64,000 nucleotides of DNA, from positions 1 to 64,000 of the forward strand of contig NZ_JAUHPX010000001.1 of the NCBI RefSeq assembly GCF_030418305.1, given 5' to 3'. The position numbers and the translations under genes were made by a program. Source of the stretch: Demequina lignilytica. GTDB lineage: Bacteria > Actinomycetota > Actinomycetes > Actinomycetales > Demequinaceae. Position 1 is the first letter of the stretch. Each line of letters begins with the position of its first letter. The notes beneath the pieces were generated by a model. That model saw only the letters and a list, made by a program, of their open reading frames with translations, was not told the DNA's origin and searched no databases. Below, one piece after another: positions 51,434 to 60,319 of the stretch.

Positions 51434-52730
51434 CATCCTCACGCTCGCCGTCCTGGCCGTGGCGGTCGTGCTGCTGGTCCAGGCGGTGGCCAGCCTGGTC
51501 CAGACGCTCTACATCTGGGACTCCCCGGATCGCATCCGTGCGGCCGGCAAGCCGGACACCTACGAGAAGCCCCAGCACGGCTTCACCGTCCTGCTGCCGG
51601 CGCGCCACGAGGCGGAGGTGATCGGCGAGACGCTCCGCAGGCTCGGCGAGGCGCGGTACCCGCGTCGCCTGGTCGAGCTCATGGTCATCTGCACGGCCGA
51701 CGACACGAGCACGATCCAGGCCGCGGAACGGGCCCGCTTCGAGCACGACCTCAGCAACGTCACCGTGCTCGTGTTCGACGGGGAGCCGGGGAAGTCGCGG
51801 GCGATGAACCTGGGGCTTGCGGCCGCCAAGCACGAGCTGGTCACCATCTTCGACTCCGAGGACGACGTGAGCCCGGAGATCTTCTCGATCGTCGACACGA
51901 TCTACCAGCGGCGCGACGTCGACGTGCTCCAGTGCGGCGTCCAGCTCATGGACCATGACAGCCACTGGTTCAGCGCGCACAACGTGCTCGAGTACTTCTT
52001 CTGGTTCAAGTCGCGCATGCACTACTTCGCGGAGCGGGGAGCGGTGCCCCTCGGCGGCAACACGGTGTTCTTCCGCGCCCGGGATCTCCGCGATGTGGGC
52101 GGCTGGGACGAGCACGGACTCACCGAGGACGCGGACCTCGGCATCCGCCTCAGCATCGAGGGGAAGCGGTTCGGCGTGATGTACGACGCGGCGCACGTCA
52201 CCCGCGAGGAGGTCCCGCACTCGACCCGGGCGTTCGTCAAGCAGCGCACCCGGTGGAACCAGGGCTTCCTGCAGATTATCCGCAAGGGGGAGTGGCTCCA
52301 CCTGCCCGGGCTCCGGAAGAAGATCCTGGTCGGGTCGGTGCTGACCGCCCCCACCTTCATGGCGATCGTCATCGCCTGCGCACCGCTCTTCATCCTGATC
52401 GGCATCACCACCAAGCTGCCGGTGATGGTGAGCCTGCTCAGCTTCGTCCCGCTCCTGCTCGCGGCCGTGATGCTGTGCACCAGCGTCGTCGGCCTCTACG
52501 AGTTCGGCAAGGATCAGGGCCTGCGGATCGGTCCCCATCGCTACCTGCTCCTCGTGCTGAGCTTCATCCCCTACCAGGGGCTGCTGATGGTGAGCGCCGT
52601 GCGGGCGACCTACCGCGAGCTCACCGGGCGCCGGGGCTGGGAGAAGACGGTCCACACCGGCAACCACCGGATCGCAACGCCCGCGCCCAAGCCCGCGCTG
52701 GTGCCCGTGATGGCGTCGGAGGCCGCGTGA
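51423..52730 (+). CDS. Membrane GT2 glycosyltransferase, cellulose-synthase-like
   Basis: 435 residues. One N-terminal membrane helix is followed by a GT2 domain with LLPARHEAEVI, VFDGEPGKSRAMN, the DxD-type FDSEDD, the TED motif (LTEDADL) and QRTRWNQG (Q-x-x-R-W), the acceptor-site motif of processive synthases. Three or four C-terminal helices follow. This set of motifs is that of cellulose/hyaluronan synthase-like enzymes, which polymerise and extrude a beta-glycan. GTG start; GTGA overlap with the next gene. Confidence 0.85.
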   Translation: MPHDILTLAVLAVAVVLLVQAVASLVQTLYIWDSPDRIRAAGKPDTYEKPQHGFTVLLPARHEAEVIGETLRRLGEARYPRRLVELMVICTADDTSTIQAAERARFEHDLSNVTVLVFDGEPGKSRAMNLGLAAAKHELVTIFDSEDDVSPEIFSIVDTIYQRRDVDVLQCGVQLMDHDSHWFSAHNVLEYFFWFKSRMHYFAERGAVPLGGNTVFFRARDLRDVGGWDEHGLTEDADLGIRLSIEGKRFGVMYDAAHVTREEVPHSTRAFVKQRTRWNQGFLQIIRKGEWLHLPGLRKKILVGSVLTAPTFMAIVIACAPLFILIGITTKLPVMVSLLSFVPLLLAAVMLCTSVVGLYEFGKDQGLRIGPHRYLLLVLSFIPYQGLLMVSAVRATYRELTGRRGWEKTVHTGNHRIATPAPKPALVPVMASEAA

Positions 52731-55336
52731 GCGTCCTCCAGGCCGCGCCCGAGGCGGCGGCCCCCGCCGCGCCCGCGAGGCCGCCGTTCTGGCGCACCCG
52801 TGGCGCGGAGGTGCTGCTGGTCGCCACGCTCCTGATCGTCAGCGGGCTCCTGCATGCCTGGAACATGCTCGGCTACCCGTACTTCGAGAACGACGAGGCG
52901 ACGTACCTGTCCCGAGGCTGGGCCTTCATCACGGAGGGTCAGCTCGACGTGGCGACGTACCGCTACGACCATGCTCCCCTGGGGTGGATGGCCATCGGAT
53001 CGTGGCTGGGGCTCACGGGCGGCGGCGCGATGTTCGGCGGCATGCTCGAGGCGGGCCGCGTCCTGATGCTGCTGGTGCACCTGGTCAGCACCGTGCTGGT
53101 GTACCTGGTCGCGAAGCGCCTCGCCGGCGGCCGCATGACCGCCGGCGTCCTCGCCGTCCTCGTGTTCGCCATGTCGCCCGTCGGGATCTACTTCCAGCGG
53201 CGCGTGCTGCTCGACAACCTGATGGTGCTCGGCGTGCTGCTCGCGCTCCTGCTGCTGCTGCGACGCCCCCTGACCCTGGGGGCCACCGTCGCGAGCGGGC
53301 TGGCGTTCGGCGTCGCGGTCCTGGTCAAGCTCAACGCGATCTTCTTCGGCGTCGGCTTCGCCGTGCTCCTGTGGGTCGGAGCGGTAGGCGCGCAGCGCAA
53401 GCACGCGGTGCTCCAGTGGTTCGCGAGCGCCGGTGGCACCGTCCTGCTGTTCTTCGTGTACGCGCTCCTGAACGAGGAGCTCTTCCCGGCGCCGGTGGAT
53501 GCCGACGGCGAGCCCGCGCACGTCAGCCTGGTCGACACGTTCGAGCTCCAGCTGGGGCGCGGCGACTTCGCCTGGCCATGGCAGCCCGAGTCGAGCTTCA
53601 TGGAGGCGGTGGGGTCGTGGGTGGGCAAGGACTCGCTCACGCTGACGCTCGGTGCGGCCGCCACGGTCGGCCTGCTGCTGGTGCTGGCGGCGCGTCGGTT
53701 CCGCGACCCGTCCGCGTGGGCGGTGCTCGCGCTCGTCGGCGGATACGTCGCCTTCCTCGCGCGCGGCGGGATCGTCATCGACCTGTACGTCGCCCCGCTC
53801 ATCCCGTTCCTCGCGATCGCGGTCGGCCTCTTCGCGGCTCGGATCACGGACCGGGTCCCGGACGACTGGCGGCGCCCCGCCGTGGGCACCGTGCTCGCCG
53901 CGGCGCTGGTGGCGGGATACGTGCTGACCTCGGACCGGCTCTACCTCACCAAGGACGAGACCTCGAACCAGGACGCCGCCCTCGCCTGGATCGAGCAGGA
54001 GGTCCCGACGGACGCGCTCATCGCCGCCGACAACTACGTCTACCCGGAGCTGGTGCAGGAGGAGTCGTACACGGGCGCGATGTATTTCTTCCACGCGGAG
54101 TACGACCCCGAGCTTCGCGACACGTACGCGGACGACTGGCGCGAGATCGACTATCTGGTGCTCACCCACGAGGTGGTGGAGCAGATCTCGCAGGGCACCG
54201 TTCCCCGCATGGCCGAGCTGCTCGAGCATTCGACGCTCGCCGCCAGCTTCATGGACGGCTCCTCCGCCTTCGTCGACCTCGACGCGGGCATCTCGACCAA
54301 CGGCGACTGGGTCCAGGTGTGGCAGACCAAGAGCCGCAACCAGATCGTCCTCCAGGATGCCTGGCAGCGGTTCCGCGACGACTGGATCGTGAGCTACGGC
54401 CAGGTGCTCGAGGACGACGCCGTCAGCACCACCTCCCTCGACCAGGTGCTGGCGATGGAGCAGGCGCTGGCCGAGGGGGACGAGGCCGCGTTCCGCGGCG
54501 TGTGGCAGTGGACCACGGACCACATGCGGCACCGGGAGGACGATGCGCTGACCTCCTGGCAGTGGCTGACGGACGAGGACGGCGAGGGCGAGCTCGGCAG
54601 CAGCGACACCGTGTGCTCGGCCGACCAGCGGTTCATCGGGCTGCTCCTGGAGGCCGACTCGACGTGGGGTGCGCCGGACCTGCGGTCCGAGGCCGCGCGC
54701 ATGGCGGACGACTGGTGGGAGCGCTGCACCTTCACCCTCGACGGGCTCAGGCTGGTCGACTCGTCGGCGGACGGCTCCGTCGACGACCAGCTGATCAACC
54801 CCTCCTACTTCGACCCGACCCTGTACAGGACGTTCGCCACCCAGCTGCCGGGGCACGACTGGGACCGCCTGATCGACGACGGCTACGCGTTCCTCGCCCG
54901 CGTGCTCGACGAACGCGGCACCATCCCCAACTGGATCGTGCTCACCCAGGAGGGCGACCTTGCCGCCGTGGGCGACCTGGTGGACGGGGAGGGCGACGTG
55001 ATGGGCGAGGACACCCTCCGCCTGGTCCCCACCCTGCTGCGCGAGGAGATCGCGGGGGAGCCCCGCGCTCGGAAGCTGCTCGACGGCCTGGTCCCGCAGG
55101 TGGTCGGCTACGCGGCGGACGCGCCCGGGCTGCCGTCCTCGGTCGCGCTCGCGCTCGTCGCGCAGGTGCGCGACATCGGGGCCGACGCGCACGAGATCTA
55201 TCTCGCGAGGATCGCGTCGCAGGTCGACCCCGAGACCGGCACCTGGGACGGCACCCTCGCGGACTTCGCCTGGACCTACTCCTGGCACCGATTCCAGGAG
55301 CGCGTGCCGCCCGCGCTCGCCGTTCCGATCAGCTGA
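52727..55336 (+). CDS. GT39-type membrane glycosyltransferase fused to GH8-like domain
   Basis: 869 residues. Residues 1-430 carry about ten membrane spans and the PMT/ArnT-like entry FENDEATYLSRGW with the acidic pair used by GT39/GT83 enzymes. Residues 540-869 resemble the (alpha/alpha)6 barrel of GH8 endoglucanases/BcsZ: WQRFRDDWIV, FRGVWQWTTDHM, and INPSYFDPTLYRTFA (Asn691-Pro-Ser-Tyr). The catalytic Glu of the S-E-G-x-x-Y motif is replaced (S570-L-D-Q), and D-A-D reads S631-A-D633. The domain may therefore be inactive or glycan-binding. The GTG at 52727 overlaps the upstream stop. Confidence 0.8.
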   Translation: MSVLQAAPEAAAPAAPARPPFWRTRGAEVLLVATLLIVSGLLHAWNMLGYPYFENDEATYLSRGWAFITEGQLDVATYRYDHAPLGWMAIGSWLGLTGGGAMFGGMLEAGRVLMLLVHLVSTVLVYLVAKRLAGGRMTAGVLAVLVFAMSPVGIYFQRRVLLDNLMVLGVLLALLLLLRRPLTLGATVASGLAFGVAVLVKLNAIFFGVGFAVLLWVGAVGAQRKHAVLQWFASAGGTVLLFFVYALLNEELFPAPVDADGEPAHVSLVDTFELQLGRGDFAWPWQPESSFMEAVGSWVGKDSLTLTLGAAATVGLLLVLAARRFRDPSAWAVLALVGGYVAFLARGGIVIDLYVAPLIPFLAIAVGLFAARITDRVPDDWRRPAVGTVLAAALVAGYVLTSDRLYLTKDETSNQDAALAWIEQEVPTDALIAADNYVYPELVQEESYTGAMYFFHAEYDPELRDTYADDWREIDYLVLTHEVVEQISQGTVPRMAELLEHSTLAASFMDGSSAFVDLDAGISTNGDWVQVWQTKSRNQIVLQDAWQRFRDDWIVSYGQVLEDDAVSTTSLDQVLAMEQALAEGDEAAFRGVWQWTTDHMRHREDDALTSWQWLTDEDGEGELGSSDTVCSADQRFIGLLLEADSTWGAPDLRSEAARMADDWWERCTFTLDGLRLVDSSADGSVDDQLINPSYFDPTLYRTFATQLPGHDWDRLIDDGYAFLARVLDERGTIPNWIVLTQEGDLAAVGDLVDGEGDVMGEDTLRLVPTLLREEIAGEPRARKLLDGLVPQVVGYAADAPGLPSSVALALVAQVRDIGADAHEIYLARIASQVDPETGTWDGTLADFAWTYSWHRFQERVPPALAVPIS

Positions 55337-55358
55337 CCCACCGGACCTGGAGGCCCAC

Positions 55359-55808
55359 ATGGATGCCGTCGCCCTCACCCCCGCCCGATCCGGGCAGCTC
55401 CGTGCGCTGCTCGCGCGCTATCGGCGCTTCCTCCTCTACGCGCTGATCGGCGGGGGTGCGGTCGTGGTCGACGTCGGGCTGTACGCGGTGCTCGCGGTTC
55501 CCGTCGGCCTGCACCCGATCGCGGCCAACACCACCTCGACCTTCACCGCCATGGTGCTGAGCTTCGCGGCCAACAGCGTCCTCAACTTCAAGGTCACCGA
55601 CCGGATCGTCGCGCGGTTCCTGTCCTTCGCGCTGGTGACCGGCGCGGGATACGTCGTCAGCACGCTGATCCTGCTGGTCCTCATCGACGGGCTCGGCGCC
55701 AACGCGCTCGTGGCCAAGGGTGCGACCCTCCCGGTCGTGCTCCTGCTGCAGTACACGCTCAACAAGAAGATCACCTTCGCCACCGCGAATGAAAGGACGG
55801 CATCATGA
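55359..55808 (+). CDS. GtrA-family membrane protein
   Basis: 149 residues with four membrane helices. FLLYALIGGGAVVVDVGLYAVL and NTTSTFTAMVLSFAANSVLNFKV (in parts) match GtrA. It probably helps move polyprenyl-linked sugar across the membrane, as a second copy besides the fused GtrA of the first gene. GGAGG precedes the ATG; its stop overlaps the next gene. Confidence 0.85.
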   Translation: MDAVALTPARSGQLRALLARYRRFLLYALIGGGAVVVDVGLYAVLAVPVGLHPIAANTTSTFTAMVLSFAANSVLNFKVTDRIVARFLSFALVTGAGYVVSTLILLVLIDGLGANALVAKGATLPVVLLLQYTLNKKITFATANERTAS

Positions 55809-57208
55809 CCGAGCCCAGCGTCACACCCGCACGCGTCGCCATCGTCGGCGGCGGATTCACCGGCCTCACCGCCGCGTACGAGCTCGCGAAGGAGGGGCAC
55901 CTGGTCGAGGTCTACGAGGCGGCGCCCACCTTCGGCGGACTCGTCGCCGGGTTCGAGCTCGAGGACGGATTCCCGCTCGAGCGGGCGTACCACTTCCTGT
56001 ACACCACCGACGAGTGGATGATCGGGATGGCCGAGGAGCTCGGCATCCGCGACAAGCTCACCTTCCACCCCAGCTCGATCAAGGCGTTCCACGGCGGCCG
56101 GACCTACGGCTTCACCACCCCGCTCGAGCTTCTCTCCTTCTCGCCGCTGTCCTTCGTGGACCGCGTCCGGACGGGTCTGACCGGTCTCCGCACGCTGTCG
56201 CTCAAGAAGTGGCAGCCGCTCACGACCATCACCGCGTACGACTGGCTGTGCAAGGTCAACGGCAAGCGCGCGACGGACATCGTCTGGAAGCCGCTGCTGG
56301 TGGGCAAGTTCGACGTCTACTGGGACAAGGTCACCATGGCGTGGCTGTGGACCCGGATCCACGTGCGGCAGACCTCGAAGATCAAGGGGGAGCAGACCGA
56401 GCGGCTCGGCTACTTCGAGGGCGGCTTCCGGATCATGGTCGAGCGATGGCTCGAGGAGCTCTCCGCCAGGGGAGCGGTGCTGAGGCCGGCGACGCCGATC
56501 CAGTCGTTCACGGAGGTGGACGGCAAGCCGGCCCTGGTGATCGACGGCGAGACGCGGCGGTTCGATGCGGTCCTCGGCGCGATCCCGAGCAACGCCCTCG
56601 CGCGCGCCGCGCAGGATCACCCGGCCATGACGCCCGAGTACTCGAAGCAGCTGACGGACATCGACTACCTGGGCGCGGCGCTGATGGTCATCACCACCAC
56701 CGAGCCGATCACCGACACCTACTGGCACCAGATCCACGACCTCGACGCGCCGTTCCTCGTGTTCCTCAGCCTCGACTCGCTCATCGGGGTCGAGAACACC
56801 GGCGGCCGCTACATCTACTACGTCGGGGACTACGTCCAGAACGACGACGAGGTCATGACGATGGACGAGGACGAGCTACGTGAGCGCTGGTACGCCGGGC
56901 TCGAGAAGCTCCTGCCGGACTTCTCGCGCGACCAGGTCGCGGAGTCGCACGTCTTCCGCTTCCGCAACGCCCAGCACATCGTCGACGTCACGTTCGAGTC
57001 GCGCATCCCCGAGATGAAGACGCCCCTGCCCGGGTACTTCCTCGCCAACTTCTCGCAGGTGTTCCCCGAGGACCGCGGCACCAACTACGCGGTGCGTGAC
57101 GGCCTGAAGGTCGCGGCGCTCATGAACGCGGCGCTCGCCGCCGACGGCTCGCGCGTGGCGCAGCAGGAGGACGGCGCGGCGCTCCGCGTCGAGGCGGCGG
57201 CGTCCTGA
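55805..57208 (+). CDS. FAD-dependent oxidoreductase, protoporphyrinogen oxidase-like
   Basis: 467 residues. The Rossmann motif VGGGFTGLTAAYELAKEGH is at 15-33 (quoted in parts: GGGFTGLTAAYEL), with VYEAAPTFGGL and the C-terminal GYFLANFSQVFPEDRGTNYAVRDG of the amine oxidase/UDP-galactopyranose mutase superfamily. Related proteins occur in glycan clusters beside GtrA and GT2 genes. It could modify the nucleotide sugar or lipid carrier; the reaction is unknown. It is the last gene of the operon, converging on the GH5 gene with 6 bases between stops. Confidence 0.8.
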   Translation: MTEPSVTPARVAIVGGGFTGLTAAYELAKEGHLVEVYEAAPTFGGLVAGFELEDGFPLERAYHFLYTTDEWMIGMAEELGIRDKLTFHPSSIKAFHGGRTYGFTTPLELLSFSPLSFVDRVRTGLTGLRTLSLKKWQPLTTITAYDWLCKVNGKRATDIVWKPLLVGKFDVYWDKVTMAWLWTRIHVRQTSKIKGEQTERLGYFEGGFRIMVERWLEELSARGAVLRPATPIQSFTEVDGKPALVIDGETRRFDAVLGAIPSNALARAAQDHPAMTPEYSKQLTDIDYLGAALMVITTTEPITDTYWHQIHDLDAPFLVFLSLDSLIGVENTGGRYIYYVGDYVQNDDEVMTMDEDELRERWYAGLEKLLPDFSRDQVAESHVFRFRNAQHIVDVTFESRIPEMKTPLPGYFLANFSQVFPEDRGTNYAVRDGLKVAALMNAALAADGSRVAQQEDGAALRVEAAAS

Positions 57209-57214
57209 TCCGAC

Positions 57215-58474
57215 CTAGTCGCCGTACGCGGAGGCCAGCTCCTCCGCGTACGGCAGGTCGTACGACCCGGCGCCGTAGGCGTCCCAGTAGTGATGAGCCT
57301 CGTACCTGAAGTTCTCCGCCGGGTCCACGATCCAGCCGGTGGGGTGCGTCGTCGACCACCGTGCGAGGCTCGACCAGTCGTACCCGGCGATGAGCAGCAG
57401 GTGGCTGTCCCCGGCTGACCGGAGCGCGTCGACGGTCGCCTGGGTCATGTCCTCCCACGCCTGGGCGGCGCCGCGCTCGTCGCCCCCTCCGAGGTCATGG
57501 GGCTCGTTCATCATCCCGTACCCGAGCACCGCCGGGTGGTCCCCCCAGGCGTCGGCGATCCGCAGCCAGACGTCCGCGAGCAGAGAGCCCGGGAGGTCGT
57601 CGGACCCGAGCGTCACGACGCCGGAGGGCGAGGCGAAGGACCCGTAGTTGTGGAGGTCGAGGATCACGTCGATCCCTGCGGCGGTGGCCGCATCGAGCTG
57701 CGCGGACACGACCGCGACCTGAGCCTCGTCGAACGCGCTCCCGGGCTCGGGCTGCAGGCGCTCCCACCGGATCGGAAGCCGCACCAGGTCGATGCCGCGT
57801 CCCGCCAGCCACGCGTAGGACGCCACGGGCTCGGCGAAGTACTGGACTCCCAGCTCGCCGGGCGAGGCGCTGCTGAAGTCGGCGCCGGTGCCGAACTCGA
57901 GGCCCGCGAGGTTCACGCCGTGGCGTGCATCCGAGGCAGTCGAGGCGGCGTCGCGCGTCGACTGCAGCTCCTCGATCACGGTCGCCTGGCTGCTCGACGT
58001 GTCCAGCGAGCCGGTGCCGCCGTCACCGTAGGTGATCAGCGCGTAGTGATCGGGCCAGTGGCTCCCCGCGGCCCAGGCGGTGGTCCACAGGCCCTCCTGC
58101 TCGGCCACCAGGTACCAGTACCGCCCCAGCGGCTCCCACCCGGGATCGGAGGTGGGCCAGCCGACCTCGCCCACATACCCGGCGGCGTCGTTGTCCGCGA
58201 GCCAGGTCACGAAGCCGCGAAGCTCGTCCAGCCGCTCCGCCTGGAGCGGATCCAGCTCGACCCCCTCGAGCACGTCCGGAATCGGCGTGGCCGAGGGCGA
58301 CGGGCTCGCGGCGGCGGTCGGCGACGCGACCGTGGAGCCGGTCGGAGCGGGCTCCGGGTCCCCGCCCGCGAGCGGACCGGCGAGCGCGAACGCGACCGCG
58401 CCGATCCCGAGCACCACGGGCCAGACGGCGTGCGGGCTGACGGTGCGTCGGACGGGTGGATCGGGCAGGCTCAC
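57215..58474 (-). CDS. Membrane-anchored GH5-like glycanase, apparently circularly permuted
   Basis: 419 residues numbered from the GTG at 58474, 9 bases after GAAAGG; the GTG at 58483 abuts that site. A single N-terminal membrane helix (about 17-35) and a Pro/Ala/Ser linker come first. Residues 75-150 carry GYVGEVGWP (Glu103) and LWTTAWAAGSHW, motifs that normally form strands 7 and 8 at the end of a GH5 barrel. Residues 185-415 then give strands 1-6: HGVNLAGLEFG, VRLPIRWERLQP, DVILDLHNYG, GYGMMNEPHD (acid/base Glu324) and EAHHYWDAYG. The protein ends there. Both catalytic Glu are present, in reversed order. Confidence 0.78.
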   Translation of the reverse strand: MSLPDPPVRRTVSPHAVWPVVLGIGAVAFALAGPLAGGDPEPAPTGSTVASPTAAASPSPSATPIPDVLEGVELDPLQAERLDELRGFVTWLADNDAAGYVGEVGWPTSDPGWEPLGRYWYLVAEQEGLWTTAWAAGSHWPDHYALITYGDGGTGSLDTSSSQATVIEELQSTRDAASTASDARHGVNLAGLEFGTGADFSSASPGELGVQYFAEPVASYAWLAGRGIDLVRLPIRWERLQPEPGSAFDEAQVAVVSAQLDAATAAGIDVILDLHNYGSFASPSGVVTLGSDDLPGSLLADVWLRIADAWGDHPAVLGYGMMNEPHDLGGGDERGAAQAWEDMTQATVDALRSAGDSHLLLIAGYDWSSLARWSTTHPTGWIVDPAENFRYEAHHYWDAYGAGSYDLPYAEELASAYGD

Positions 58475-58586
58475 AGAGGTCACCTTTCGGGCGATCCGGT
58501 AGGGATCCGGACCTCAGGGATCGACGTCGAGGGGTGCTGCGGGCGGGGCGGGTGAACGCGTACGGCGATGATACCGGGGGCCTGCC

Positions 58587-60164
58587 CTATTCCCCAGGCC
58601 CTCCCGCGGATCCGCCCTCGGCCTCCGCGACGATCCGGTTCACCATGCCGCTGAAGACCAGCCCGTGGAACGGCAGCATCGACAGCCAGTACAGGCGACC
58701 GGTGAGACCCCGGGGGAAGAACACCGCACGCTGGCGGTACTCCGATCCGTCCTCCGCCGGCTCCACCCCGAGCTCGAGCCAGGCCTTGCCGGGGACCCGC
58801 ATCTCCGCGCGGAGGCGCAGCAGCCTGCCGGGCTCCACGTGCTCGACGCGCCAGACGTCGATCGCGTCGCCCTCGGTGAGGCGGTCGTAGCGCCTCCGGC
58901 CGCGCTTAGACCCCACGCCGCCGGCAATCCTGTCGATGAGCCCCCGCGTGGCCCACAGCACCGAGGCCGAGTACCACCCGGTCGCGCCGCCGACCTGGGT
59001 GATCACGTCCCACACCGCATCCGGGGGTGCGGACGTCGCCTTGCTGCGGGCGTCCTGGAACACGGTGCGGCCGGCCCAGTCGGGGTCGCTGGGCATGGGG
59101 TCGCTCGGCGCCCCGATCACCCGGGAGTCGACCCAGCTGGTCTCGACCGCGTCGATCTCGATCCGGCCGAGCGCGAAGCGCACGGCGTCGCGGTAGCCCA
59201 TGAGCCCCTCGGGCGGGGGCGGGATGAGCCCGTCGATCGCATCGTCCTTCATCACGCACGAGTGGAGCAGCGACTCCACCAGCGGTCGCGCGATCTGGCG
59301 CGGCACGGGGGTGACCAGCCCCACCCAGTGGGAGGCGAGCCCGGGGGTGAGCACCGGGAGCGCGGTGATCCCGCGCCGGGGGAGCCCGGCGACCTCGGCG
59401 TAGCCGTTCATCATCTCGGAGTACCGCATGACATCGGGGCCACCGATGTCGAAGGCGTCGTTCACCTCGCCCTCCACCCGGGCGGCGGCGAGCAGGTAGT
59501 ACAGCACGTCCCGCACGGCGATGGGCTGGATGGTGTTGCGCACCCACCGCGGGGCCGGCATGTACGGGAGCACCTCCGTGAGATGCCTGATCATCTCGAA
59601 GGAGGCCGAACCGGAGCCGATGACCACGCCGGCCTGCAGCACGATCGTCGGGGTCGCGGACGCGATCAGGATGTCTCCGACCTCCTGGCGGGAGGCGAGG
59701 TGCGCGGAGAGCTCGACGCCGTCGGGATGCAGCCCGCTGAGGTAGACGATGCGGTCCACGCCGTGCGCCGCCGCCGCCTTGGCGACGGTGAGGGCGATCG
59801 CGCGGTCGAGCCGGCCGTAGTCACGTCCGCTGATCATGGAGTGCACCAGGTAGTAGACGATGTCGACGTCGGCCATCGCGCGCGCCATCGCGTCCGCGTC
59901 GGACGCGTCACCCTCGATCACCTCGACCTGGTCCGCCCACGGCAGGGCGGCGAGCCTCCGGCCGGACCGGGTGAGCGCCCGCACGCGGTAGCCTCCCGCG
60001 AGCAGCCGCGGCACCAGTCGGCCGCCGATGTAGCCGGTGGCGCCGAGCACCAGCACGCGGGGCGCCCGGCCGTCGGCCAGCGGCACGGCCCGGAGCGCCG
60101 GCTCGGTCCCGAGCGGGCTGCTCAGGGCCTCGACATCCACCTCGGCGGCCTCGTTGTCACCCAT
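58587..60164 (-). CDS. NAD(P)-binding epimerase-like protein with DUF2867
   Basis: 525 residues. Residues 35-330 are an atypical SDR (VLGATGYIGGRLVPRLLAGGY; YLSGLHPDG), and residues 345-515 form the DUF2867 domain, SRPBCC-like (WYSASVLWATRGLIDRIAGG, YWLSMLPFHGLVFSGM). This pairing is common in actinobacteria but its substrate is unknown. The ATG at 60164 follows GAGGAAGGGG; the longer frame upstream is not used. It precedes the GH5 gene on the same strand by 112 bases. Confidence 0.82.
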   Translation of the reverse strand: MGDNEAAEVDVEALSSPLGTEPALRAVPLADGRAPRVLVLGATGYIGGRLVPRLLAGGYRVRALTRSGRRLAALPWADQVEVIEGDASDADAMARAMADVDIVYYLVHSMISGRDYGRLDRAIALTVAKAAAAHGVDRIVYLSGLHPDGVELSAHLASRQEVGDILIASATPTIVLQAGVVIGSGSASFEMIRHLTEVLPYMPAPRWVRNTIQPIAVRDVLYYLLAAARVEGEVNDAFDIGGPDVMRYSEMMNGYAEVAGLPRRGITALPVLTPGLASHWVGLVTPVPRQIARPLVESLLHSCVMKDDAIDGLIPPPPEGLMGYRDAVRFALGRIEIDAVETSWVDSRVIGAPSDPMPSDPDWAGRTVFQDARSKATSAPPDAVWDVITQVGGATGWYSASVLWATRGLIDRIAGGVGSKRGRRRYDRLTEGDAIDVWRVEHVEPGRLLRLRAEMRVPGKAWLELGVEPAEDGSEYRQRAVFFPRGLTGRLYWLSMLPFHGLVFSGMVNRIVAEAEGGSAGGPGE

Positions 60165-60319
60165 GGTGGCCCCTTCCTCGTGCCTGCACCGGTCCCGGGT
60201 CTCCGTGGGGTGAACCGCGCGAACCTCCGCGGGCATTCCCGACGTGCCCGGGGCGCGCGGCGGGAGGATGATGGAAGGTGAGGACGCCGGGCGAGGGACG
60301 ACGAGCCGAGGTGATCGCC

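Noticed and set aside
52610..55378. 922-codon open frame on the minus strand
   Set aside because: Antisense to the GT39-GH8-like gene; the composition is Arg/Gly/Asp/His-rich without motifs.
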